DNA of 5,434 bases from Candidatus Acetothermia bacterium JdFR-47 (GCA_002011415.1 MTNI01000045.1:1448-6881); one strand, 5' to 3'. Shown: positions 1 through 5,434, numbered from the stretch's first letter. Program-made: numbers and translations. The notes: generated from the sequence alone by a model not told the origin.

Positions 1-336
1 GCTTCCGGCATCAGGAGCGTGGACAGTAATTTCGTTCAGGCGGCTAGGACGCTGGGGGCATCTGACCTCAGAATCCTCACCACCGTGGTCCTGCCCCTAG
101 CCCTGCCCGCCATATTCACCGGACTGAGGCTGGAATCGGGCATGGCCTGGAGGGTGATCGTGGCCGCGGAGATGGTGGCCATTCCTACCGGGATCGGAGC
201 CCTGCTCATGAGAGCCGAAAGCCTCATCCGGATAGATATAATCATAGTCTGCTTGATGGTCCTATCGCTGATGTGCTTCTCCTTTGAGAGGTTCTTCATC
301 TGCCTGGAACGCAAGCTCACTCGCCGGTGGGGCTAG
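1..336 (+). CDS. ABC transporter permease, NitT/TauT type, C-terminal part (5' truncated)
   Basis: This is the last 111 residues of an inner-membrane permease. The frame is open to the left edge, so the GTG at 19 is an internal Val codon, not a start. The fragment begins with GIRSVD and then the EAA-type coupling loop (QAARTLGAS, about residues 15-23), which in this superfamily contacts the ATPase. Hydrophobic segments follow at about 28-47, 51-70 and 79-98, with a basic tail ending RRWG. The motif order (EAA loop, VLPLALPAIFTGLRL, AWRVIVAAEM, GIGALL) matches the nitrate/sulfonate/taurine permease family better than ModB, which lacks the AWRVIVAAEM block. The ATPase gene starts one base after the stop, so the two are probably cotranscribed and form one importer. 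The substrate cannot be read from this fragment; an oxyanion such as molybdate or tungstate is inferred from neighbours. The family call is firm, the substrate is not. Confidence 0.9.
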   Translation, partial: ASGIRSVDSNFVQAARTLGASDLRILTTVVLPLALPAIFTGLRLESGMAWRVIVAAEMVAIPTGIGALLMRAESLIRIDIIIVCLMVLSLMCFSFERFFICLERKLTRRWG

Positions 337-337
337 T

Positions 338-1399
338 ATGCCGGCCATTGAACTTCGGAATATACGCAACTTCGCCTGCCGTGGGGTGAACCTGGAAGTC
401 ACCTCCGGCGAGCTGCTGGTGCTCTTGGGGCCAAACGGTGCAGGGAAGACCACCTTGCTCAACGTCATCGCCGGCCTGGTCGAGTACGAGGGCTCAGTGT
501 TCTTCGACGGCGTCCCCGTGGACGGGCTCCCTCCCCAGCGGAGAGGAGTGGGCTACCTATTCCAAAACTTGGTGTTGTTTCCCCATCTCAATGTAGCCTC
601 GAACATCGCCTATGGCCTGAGGGCACGGGGGTGGCCTAGGGAAAGGGTAAAGGCCCGGGTGGAGGAACTGCTCGAGCTGATGAGGATAAAACACCTGGCC
701 TCCCGCTATCCCCGGCACCTCAGCGGCGGCGAAAAACAACGGGTCGCCCTCGCCAGGGCCTTGGCCCCCTCTCCTAAGATCCTGCTTTTGGACGAGCCCC
801 TAAGCAGCCTGGACCTGCAGACCTCCAAGTATTTGAGATCCGAGCTGAAGCGACTTCAGCGGGAGTTGGGGATCACCACCCTCTACGTGACCCATGAACT
901 GGCGGAGGCCGAGGAGATGGCCGACCGGCTGGCCATCCTTCTAGATGGACGCATAGAACAGGCAGGAAAGCCAAAAGAGGTTTTCTTTTGCCCTGCGAAC
1001 GAAAAAGTGGCCGCCTTCATCGGAGCACCCAACATCCTGGAGTGCGACAGCTTCCGCAGCCTTGGCCATGGGCTGGTGGAGGTGAGTTGCGGCGGGTTAT
1101 CCATAGTCGTCCCCCACGAGGGGGACTCGGTGCAAAAGATAGCGCTGCTCCCCCGGGATATATACGTCTCCCCGACGAAGCCGCCGGGCCCGGAGGTCAA
1201 CCGCTTCAAAGGCGTGATCTCCGAAATAAAAGCTACACCGATGTCGGTTAGGATGACGATTGAGGCGGGGGGCAAACGGCTCCTCGCCGAGATGCCCCCC
1301 CACATCTTCGAGAGCATGGGTCTGAAGGTGGGCCAGGAGGTCTTTCTGATACTGAAGTTGAGGAGGATAAAGGTTTACGAAAACGAAGCCGGCGAGTAA
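338..1399 (+). CDS. ABC transporter ATP-binding protein with C-terminal TOBE-like domain (oxyanion importer type)
   Basis: This 353-residue cytoplasmic ATPase would power the importer formed with the upstream permease. The nucleotide-binding domain is complete: Walker A GPNGAGKTT (31-39), Q-loop Gln76, signature LSGGE (128-132), Walker B with LLLDEP (149-154), D-loop SSLD (156-159) and H-loop His186. Residues about 230-350 form an extra domain. Its NRFKGVISEI and GLKVGQEVFLILK segments resemble a TOBE fold, the oxyanion-sensing or regulatory domain of ModC/WtpC-type and related ATPases. I chose ATG 338 because the protein then begins MPAIELRNI, like other ABC ATPases, and a GGTGGGG site lies at 326-332. 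A longer in-frame start at 284 would overlap the permease and add 18 unrelated residues. ATPases of NitT/TauT systems usually lack this C-terminal domain, so the pairing is uncommon. Molybdate or tungstate is the likely cargo by context; sulfate, iron or another substrate is not excluded. Confidence 0.92.
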   Translation: MPAIELRNIRNFACRGVNLEVTSGELLVLLGPNGAGKTTLLNVIAGLVEYEGSVFFDGVPVDGLPPQRRGVGYLFQNLVLFPHLNVASNIAYGLRARGWPRERVKARVEELLELMRIKHLASRYPRHLSGGEKQRVALARALAPSPKILLLDEPLSSLDLQTSKYLRSELKRLQRELGITTLYVTHELAEAEEMADRLAILLDGRIEQAGKPKEVFFCPANEKVAAFIGAPNILECDSFRSLGHGLVEVSCGGLSIVVPHEGDSVQKIALLPRDIYVSPTKPPGPEVNRFKGVISEIKATPMSVRMTIEAGGKRLLAEMPPHIFESMGLKVGQEVFLILKLRRIKVYENEAGE

Positions 1400-1411
1400 T
1401 GGCGCTGGTTT

Positions 1412-1420
1412 GAGGTGGTG
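1412..1420 (+). promoter_or_regulatory. Ribosome binding site of the DUF364 gene
   Basis: GAGGTGGTG lies five bases upstream of ATG 1426 and fixes that start. The 26-base gap after the ATPase stop has no room for an obvious promoter, which supports cotranscription. Confidence 0.7.
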
Positions 1421-1425
1421 GTTCA

Positions 1426-2145
1426 ATGCTTGAGACTCTTAGAAGAAAGCTTGCCCAAATAGTGCAAGAGAACGAGCTGGGGTCAGAGGAGGTCACTATT
1501 CGGGCCTTCCCACTCTCCCCAAAAGAAGCTATAGGGACCCCAGAAGAGAGAGATTACCCCCTGATCAAGGGTAGGGAGCGGTTGATGCAGGCGGAATTCA
1601 AAGGAGCTAGGGGGCAGGCCTACACCGATATGTACGGAGATTTTAGTGGGAAGCTCACCGAGGTGCTGAAGATGGAGCTTGGGGACAACTTCCGCCGGGC
1701 GGTATTCATCTCCACCCTCAACGCGGTGGTGAGGCACCTTGGGCTCGTCTCAAAGACCATCCACTGCAAGGATCAAGAACCGAGGAGGTGTGCTGGAGAG
1801 CTGGTTAGGTACTTGCAGGAGAGATACGGTGAGCCAAAGGTGGCCCTGGTAGGGTTCCAGCCGCGGATGGCGGAGGCGCTCTCACAGCGGTTCGAACTGA
1901 GGATTACAGACCTTGACGAGCAAAACATCGGTCAGGAAAGGTTCGGGGTGCGGATCTGCGGGCCGGAGAAAACTCAGGAGAACCTCAAATGGTGTGACCT
2001 GGCCTTGGTGACCGGGACGACCTTGGTAAACGGGACCTTGCCTCAGTTCCTCGGCTTATCAAAACCGGTCGTCCTGTACGGGGTTACCATAGCGGGGGCG
2101 GCGAAGCTGCTCGGCCTAGAGCGCTTCTGTCCCCTGAGTCATTAA
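1426..2145 (+). CDS. DUF364 family protein (putative heavy-metal chelation domain)
   Basis: This 239-residue protein has no signal peptide or membrane segment, so it is probably cytoplasmic. It matches the DUF364 family (COG2014): an N-terminal enolase-N-like region (about 1-110), then a Rossmann-like half starting near VALVGFQPRM (139-148) and including TGTTLVNGT (196-204) and the C-terminal LYGVTIAGAAKLLGLERFC (217-235). A crystal structure in this family led to a proposed role in heavy-metal chelation, but the reaction is unknown. Cys114 (after His113), Cys122, Cys178, Cys190 and Cys235 are present; HCKDQEPRRC (113-122) is a plausible metal-binding element (inference). The gene follows the ABC ATPase by 26 bases and precedes two moeA genes, which points to a step in handling Mo, W or a related cofactor. 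Length is near the family norm and I see no frameshift. Local base composition is lower in GC than in the moeA genes. Confidence 0.87.
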   Translation: MLETLRRKLAQIVQENELGSEEVTIRAFPLSPKEAIGTPEERDYPLIKGRERLMQAEFKGARGQAYTDMYGDFSGKLTEVLKMELGDNFRRAVFISTLNAVVRHLGLVSKTIHCKDQEPRRCAGELVRYLQERYGEPKVALVGFQPRMAEALSQRFELRITDLDEQNIGQERFGVRICGPEKTQENLKWCDLALVTGTTLVNGTLPQFLGLSKPVVLYGVTIAGAAKLLGLERFCPLSH

Positions 2146-2273
2146 GGGAGCGCCCAAGAAGTAGAGCCGTGTTGAAAATTGCGGAAGCTGTCGTGCCCTC
2201 TTCCGCCGAAAGGTAAGTCTGGGGAGAGGCTTGAAAGCAAAGCTTCGATTGTGCCCCTGGAGGTGAACGCTCG
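2146..2273 (+). promoter_or_regulatory. Structured leader upstream of moeA, candidate cis-regulatory RNA
   Basis: This 128-base gap has no credible gene. It contains a perfect 7-bp inverted repeat, GCGGAAG (2181-2187) with CTTCCGC (2200-2206). A competing 8-bp stem (one G-U pair) joins CCTCTTCC (2197-2204) to GGGAGAGG (2222-2229). The two share 2200-2204, so they cannot form together. Inside the second stem, GCC-GAAA-GGT (2205-2214) makes a short GNRA-capped helix. A weak AAGC/GCTT hairpin (2235-2238 with 2242-2245) lies further down, and the ribosome site follows at 2259. Alternative pairing just before a start codon is typical of attenuators and riboswitches. Moco/Tuco-sensing leaders are known upstream of cofactor genes, but I could not match this to that consensus. 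I found no convincing -35/-10 promoter pair here. Structure was judged by eye only. Confidence 0.4.
2259..2266 (+). promoter_or_regulatory. Ribosome binding site that sets the GTG start of moeA
   Basis: GGAGGTGA ends seven bases before GTG 2274. It is the strongest Shine-Dalgarno match in the window and decides the start. The next in-frame ATG falls inside the conserved MDGYAVR motif, far too late to be the start. Confidence 0.8.
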
Positions 2274-3500
2274 GTGTTCTTCCAAACGAAGTCCTTGAAG
2301 GAGGCAATAGCCATTGCGCGGGAGCACATCCGGCCGCTTGAGGAGGCCGATGTCGTTCCCACAGCGGAAGCCCGGGGACGGGTCCTAGCGACCGCCGTCC
2401 ACTCCCCCATCGACCTCCCAGGGTTCTCCCGGGCCACCATGGACGGGTACGCCGTCCGGGCCCAGGACACGTTCGGCGCTTCCGAGGGGGCCCCCCGCAA
2501 GCTACGCATGGCCGGGGAGGTGAAAATCGGCCAGCCCCCGGACCTCTACCCTCCCCTGGCCCCAGGGGAGGCCATGGCCATCCCCACCGGAGGCGCTTTG
2601 CCCCCCGGGGCGGATGCTGTGGTGATGGTGGAGGACACAGAGCGCTCTGGCCCTGAGGAGGTACTGGTCTTCTCCCCGGTAGCCCCGGGGACGAACGTGA
2701 TGGCGCCCGACGAGGACCTACGAGCGGGTCAGGAGATCTTCGAAAAAGGGCACCGGCTCAGGCCCCAAGACATCGGGGCCCTCCTCGGGGTGGGAATCAC
2801 CGAGGTCCAGGCAGTACGCAGGGTGCGGGTGGGGATCATCTCCACCGGGGAGGAGCTCGTCCCCCCGGAAGAGGAGCCAAGGCCGGGCCAGATCCGCGAC
2901 ATCAACTCCTACACCATCAGGGCGCAGCTGGAGGAGGCAGGGGCCGTGCCAAAGCTGTACGGGATCATCCCCGACGACGAGGAAACGCTCCTAGAGAGGT
3001 CCCGGGTGGCCCTTGCGGAAAACGACCTGGTGCTCCTCTCCGGGGGCTCCTCTGTGGGAACCCGTGATCTGACCCTGACGGTGCTTTCCGAGCTTGGGGA
3101 GGTGCTCGTCCACGGGCTCCAGATCAAGCCCGGAAAGCCCACCATCCTGGGCATCTCAGAAGGAAAGCCCATCGTGGGGCTTCCCGGAAACCCCGTCTCG
3201 GCGATGGTCGTCTGCGACAAACTCGTGATCCCCATACTCCAGCGCCTGCAAGGGGAAAAGGAGCGCCCACGACGGCCCATCGCCCTCGCGGAGATGGCGA
3301 GGCACGTGCCCTCGGCCAAGGGCCGGCTGGACTTCGTGCGGGTGCGCCTTATAAGGCGCGACGGGCGTTTGCTCGCCGAGCCGATCCTTGCCCAGTCCGG
3401 AGCGATATCCAGCCTGGCGGAAGCAGACGGCCTGGTCACCATTCCGGCGGAGAGCGAGGGCCTGGAAAAGGGAAAACAGGTGGCGGTGGAGATATGGTGA
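2274..3500 (+). CDS. moeA: Molybdopterin molybdenumtransferase MoeA (canonical paralog)
   Basis: MoeA inserts molybdate (or tungstate) into adenylylated molybdopterin, releasing AMP and giving Moco or its tungsten form, in the cytoplasm. The 408-residue length is normal for MoeA, which is usually a dimer. Key family motifs are intact: MDGYAVR (56-62, catalytic-region Asp57), IPTGGALPPGAD (103-114), the GTNVMAPDEDLRAGQ segment (139-153), STGEEL (190-195), RDINSY (208-213), SGGSSVGTRD (256-265, Asp265), IKPGKP (284-289), GLPGNPVSA (302-310) and SGAISSL (375-381). The domain order is N-terminal substrate domains, then the MogA-like domain (about 183-330), then the C-terminal beta domain (about 335-408). 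Translation starts at GTG behind a strong ribosome site. The stop overlaps the start region of a second moeA by 7 bases, implying translational coupling. The structured leader may control expression. Whether the metal is Mo or W cannot be read from sequence. Confidence 0.97.
   Translation: MFFQTKSLKEAIAIAREHIRPLEEADVVPTAEARGRVLATAVHSPIDLPGFSRATMDGYAVRAQDTFGASEGAPRKLRMAGEVKIGQPPDLYPPLAPGEAMAIPTGGALPPGADAVVMVEDTERSGPEEVLVFSPVAPGTNVMAPDEDLRAGQEIFEKGHRLRPQDIGALLGVGITEVQAVRRVRVGIISTGEELVPPEEEPRPGQIRDINSYTIRAQLEEAGAVPKLYGIIPDDEETLLERSRVALAENDLVLLSGGSSVGTRDLTLTVLSELGEVLVHGLQIKPGKPTILGISEGKPIVGLPGNPVSAMVVCDKLVIPILQRLQGEKERPRRPIALAEMARHVPSAKGRLDFVRVRLIRRDGRLLAEPILAQSGAISSLAEADGLVTIPAESEGLEKGKQVAVEIW
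3480..3491 (+). promoter_or_regulatory. Ribosome binding site of the second moeA, inside the first
   Basis: The purine-rich GGTGGCGGTGGA stretch sits in the last codons of the first moeA. Spacing to ATG 3494 is short (about 2 bases) and is better to the next codon, GTG 3497, so the true start may be either. Terminating ribosomes probably help initiation. Confidence 0.5.
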
Positions 3501-4696
3501 AGCGCACGCGGTACCTAAGAAAGATGTCGCTAGCCGAGGCACGAACTGCCTTCTTCTCCGCCCTGGATGAGGTGGGCTTCTTCCAGGCAGCCGAAGAGGA
3601 GATCGACGTGCGGGCCGCCCTGGGTCGTGTGGCCAGCCGACCCGTCCACGCCCGCATCCCTTCCCCTCACTTCCGATCGGCGGCCATGGACGGGATCGCT
3701 GTGCGAAGCGAGGACACGCTGGGAGCCCGAGGCGACGCCCCCAAGTTCATCCCCCGGGAAAACTTCGAGTACATCGACACTGGAGACCCCTTGCCCGAGC
3801 CCTACGACGCGGTGGTGGTGATCGAGCAGGTGAACGAGGTGGAAGGCGGGGTGGAGATCTACGAGCCGGCCTTTCCCGGAAAACACGTGCGGGAGGTTGG
3901 CGAGGACTTCCCCCAAGGGGCCCAGGTCTTCCCGGCAAACCGCAGGCTCCGGCCGGAGGCGATTGCCGCTTGTCTCTCCACCGGAAACCCCACGGTCTGG
4001 GTGAAGAGGAAACCGAAAGGGCTGTTTATCCCTACTGGCTCGGAGCTCATCCCACCGGAGGCCGACTGGGGGGTGGGAAAGGTCCCCGAGACGAACTCCC
4101 AGCTGTTCCGCGGGTACGTGGAGGAATGGGGCGGGGAGGCGCATGTCGCCCCCATCGTCCCCGACCGACTGGAGGAGATCCGGAAAGCGGTGCTCCGAGC
4201 CCTGGAGGAAGGCTACCACTTCATCGCCATCAGCGCTGGCACCTCCAAGGGCCGAGAGGACTTCACCGCGGCCATCGTGGCGGAGCTGGGCCGGGTGCTC
4301 GTGCACGGGGTGGGGATCGCACCGGGAAAACCCCTGCTCCTCGGCCTGATCGAGCGGACTCCCGTCCTCGGCCTCCCCGGTTATCCAGTGGCAGCCTGGG
4401 TCGCCCTGGTACAGTTCCTAAAGCCCATGTTGGAGCGTTACCTCGGCTGTCCCGCTCCCCCGGCGCCCACGGTCCAAGGCATGCTCACCCACCGGATCCA
4501 CTCCTCTTTGGGGACGAGGGAGTTCGTACGGGTGCGGCTGGAGTGGAGAAACGAAGAGGTATTGGTGCATCCCCTTCCCGGCGGCTCAAGCCGCCTCTCC
4601 ACCTTGACGTGGGCCGACGGGATCGTGGAGGTGCCGGAAGGGATAGAAGGCTATCCGAAGGGAGCAGAGGTCACGGTGGAGCTCCTGCCCCGCTAG
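3494..4696 (+). CDS. moeA: Second MoeA-family molybdopterin biosynthesis protein (divergent paralog)
   Basis: This 400-residue MoeA paralog has the same fold order as its neighbour but altered active-site motifs. MDGIAVR (65-71) keeps Asp66. SAGTSKGRED (247-256) replaces SGGSSVGTRD but keeps the Asp (256). IAPGKP (275-280) loses the first Lys of IKPGKP. GLPGYPVAA (293-301) replaces GLPGNPVSA. IPTGSEL (179-185) and VPETNSQL (197-204) are present. SAG-type motifs and the RTRYLRKMSLAEA N-terminus are typical of the MoeA paralog that in many anaerobes and archaea is fused to a C-terminal periplasmic-binding-protein-like domain. That domain is absent here: the protein ends after the beta domain. 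Start is ATG 3494, possibly GTG 3497; a start at ATG 3524 would drop the conserved RYLR segment. Two MoeA proteins in one organism have been proposed to split Mo and W insertion; that role is inference here. A different step in cofactor handling is possible. Confidence 0.93.
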   Translation: MVKRTRYLRKMSLAEARTAFFSALDEVGFFQAAEEEIDVRAALGRVASRPVHARIPSPHFRSAAMDGIAVRSEDTLGARGDAPKFIPRENFEYIDTGDPLPEPYDAVVVIEQVNEVEGGVEIYEPAFPGKHVREVGEDFPQGAQVFPANRRLRPEAIAACLSTGNPTVWVKRKPKGLFIPTGSELIPPEADWGVGKVPETNSQLFRGYVEEWGGEAHVAPIVPDRLEEIRKAVLRALEEGYHFIAISAGTSKGREDFTAAIVAELGRVLVHGVGIAPGKPLLLGLIERTPVLGLPGYPVAAWVALVQFLKPMLERYLGCPAPPAPTVQGMLTHRIHSSLGTREFVRVRLEWRNEEVLVHPLPGGSSRLSTLTWADGIVEVPEGIEGYPKGAEVTVELLPR

Positions 4697-4786
4697 AAAC
4701 CCCGACCCAGCTTAAGCCGTGGGACCCCCACGAAAAAGCTTAGGTAGGGGCCAATGAGGGGTCTATAAAGAACCCAAACGGCCTGC
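4697..4786. other. Convergent intergenic gap
   Basis: This 90-base gap separates the ends of two converging genes. Besides the hairpin listed separately it holds a TATAAA at 4764-4769, which does not face a gene start, and a run of G/C-tract words such as GACCCC (4723-4728) and GGGGTC (4758-4763) that could pair as an alternative stem. I see no open reading frame or promoter. Confidence 0.6.
4713..4742. terminator. Possible bidirectional terminator hairpin without a 3' U-tract
   Basis: CGTGGG (4718-4723), loop ACC, then CCCACG (4727-4732) form a perfect 6-bp stem. TAAGC (4713-4717) and GCTTA (4738-4742) add five outer pairs, with a bulge of five A residues (4733-4737) on the plus strand. Position between convergent stops suggests termination or 3'-end protection for both transcripts. 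There is no U-run after the stem on either strand, so it is not a classical intrinsic terminator. Confidence 0.4.
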
Positions 4787-5434
4787 TTAGCCCAGCAGCT
4801 CCTCCCCCACGAATGCCTTTATCGACCCGCCTCCCGAGGGATGGAACAACTCCTCCACGGGCCCCGACTCCACGATCCGCCCCTCCACTAGGAGTGCGGC
4901 CCGATCGGCCAGGCGCCGTACCTGGCCGATGTTGTGGCTGGCCAAAAGCACCGTGGTCCCCCGGCGGTTGGCCTGACGGATTACCGCCTCGATGAGGAGC
5001 ACGTTGGGGGGGTCCAGGTTAGCGGTGGGCTCATCTAAAAACAGGATCTCCGGCTCCACCGCAAGCGCCCTGGCCAGGGACACCCGCTGGGCCTCTCCCC
5101 GGGAGAGGGCGTGGGCGTGTTTGCCCGCGAAACCGGATAGCCCCACGTCCTCCAGGGCCCGCTCGACTCGGGCCTCGAGCTCGGTTGGGGGGACGAATAG
5201 GCGCAACCGCCGGGCCAGGCGGCGCAGCCTCACCCGCAGGCGGCCCCGGAGCGGCTCCCGCAGAAAAAGACCATAGGCTACGTTCTCCCAGACGGAGGCG
5301 TTCAAGAGCACTGGGTCCTGGAACACCATGGCCATCCGCCGTCGCAGCCCGAGCTCGGAACCGTCGCGCGCGGTCCGGAAACGGTACTCAACCCTCCCCG
5401 CGGTGGGACGGTAGAACATGTTCAGGACCCGGAA
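4787..5434 (-). CDS. tupC: TupC-like tungstate ABC transporter ATP-binding protein (5' truncated)
   Basis: This is the C-terminal 215 residues of an ABC ATPase. The frame stays open to the right edge, beginning FRVLNMFYRPTAG, which normally directly follows Walker A; Walker A itself is outside the window. ATG at 5419 is therefore internal. Visible elements (fragment numbering): Q-loop Gln39 in MVFQDPVLL (37-45), SVWENVAYGL (47-56), signature LSRGE (110-114), Walker B LFLDEP (131-136), D-loop ANLD (138-141) and H-loop His167. The PVLL-x-SVxxNVAYGL block and the lack of a TOBE domain resemble the TupC family of tungstate importers, but phosphate- or amino-acid-type ATPases are alternatives. Odd points: the second signature residue is Arg (LSRGE, not LSGGE), and about 20 extra residues rich in Arg lie at 60-85 between NVAYGL and RVERALEDVGL. 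The gene converges on the moeA pair, so it is a separate transcription unit; its permease and binding protein are presumably off the right edge. Confidence 0.82.
   Translation of the reverse strand, partial: FRVLNMFYRPTAGRVEYRFRTARDGSELGLRRRMAMVFQDPVLLNASVWENVAYGLFLREPLRGRLRVRLRRLARRLRLFVPPTELEARVERALEDVGLSGFAGKHAHALSRGEAQRVSLARALAVEPEILFLDEPTANLDPPNVLLIEAVIRQANRRGTTVLLASHNIGQVRRLADRAALLVEGRIVESGPVEELFHPSGGGSIKAFVGEELLG

Noticed and set aside
284..337. Longer in-frame start for the TOBE ATPase at 284
   Set aside because: It would overlap the permease by 53 bases and add 18 residues unlike ABC ATPase N-termini; ATG 338 has a nearby ribosome site and gives a family-like start.
1399..1413. A four-codon reading frame (ATG GCG CTG GTT TGA) overlapping the stop of the TOBE ATPase as TAATG
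   Set aside because: It could re-initiate ribosomes ahead of the DUF364 gene, but it is too short to judge, has no own ribosome site, and the DUF364 gene has a good site of its own.
2172..2177. TTGAAA as a -35 box for a moeA promoter
   Set aside because: No acceptable -10 box lies 16-18 bases downstream; the same holds for a second TTGAAA at 2231-2236.
492..2287. Similar words near 492 (GCTCAGTGTTCTTC) and 2269 (GCTCGGTGTTCTTC)
   Set aside because: The match is short, one copy is inside a conserved coding region, and no further repeat structure accompanies it; probably chance.
2084..2509. Minus-strand open frame across the gap before moeA
   Set aside because: It is Ser/Arg-rich without motifs and runs through two real genes, so the gap is treated as non-coding.
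3530..4306. 258-residue open frame on the minus strand inside the second moeA
   Set aside because: It is a shadow frame of a GC-rich gene: composition is biased, no domain is recognisable, and the plus-strand frame has full MoeA motifs.
3970..4743. 257-residue plus-strand open frame overlapping the second moeA
   Set aside because: It is the shifted frame of moeA, rich in Arg, Gly, Pro and His with no recognisable motif.
4764..4769. TATAAA as a promoter element or archaeal TATA box
   Set aside because: It lies between convergent gene ends and faces no gene start on either strand.

Overview
This window reads as bacterial DNA (strong GGAGG-type ribosome sites, one GTG start, tightly packed co-directional genes, moderate-to-high GC). 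Its theme is molybdenum/tungsten metabolism: oxyanion uptake plus metal insertion into molybdopterin. The gene set (two MoeA paralogs, a DUF364 protein and a TupC-like ATPase) suggests an anaerobe, perhaps thermophilic, that uses Mo and/or W enzymes. I cannot name the organism or phylum from the sequence.

Layout, left to right. Bases 1-336 hold the C-terminal part of a NitT/TauT-type ABC permease, cut by the left edge. One base after its stop, 338-1399 encodes its likely ATPase, which carries a C-terminal TOBE-like domain of the kind seen in molybdate, tungstate and other oxyanion importers. A short gap leads to 1426-2145, a DUF364-family protein (putative heavy-metal chelation). All three are on the plus strand and look like one operon, with the rest of the transporter (permease N-terminus, probably a binding protein) off the left edge.

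A 128-base non-coding gap (2146-2273) follows. It contains overlapping, mutually exclusive hairpins directly upstream of a GTG-start moeA (2274-3500). A second, divergent moeA paralog (3494-4696) overlaps the first by 7 bases. A 90-base gap with an 11-bp bulged hairpin separates it from a convergent minus-strand gene (4787 to the right edge), the C-terminal 215 residues of a TupC-like ATPase with an unusual arginine-rich insert.

Proposed joint function (inference): the two transporters supply molybdate and/or tungstate, the DUF364 protein handles a metal or metal-cofactor step, and the two MoeA proteins insert metal into molybdopterin-AMP, possibly one preferring Mo and the other W. The strongest leads are the structured moeA leader, the NitT/TauT permease paired with a TOBE ATPase next to DUF364, and the altered active-site motifs of the second MoeA. 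No CRISPR array, tRNA, rRNA, insertion sequence or attachment site was seen.
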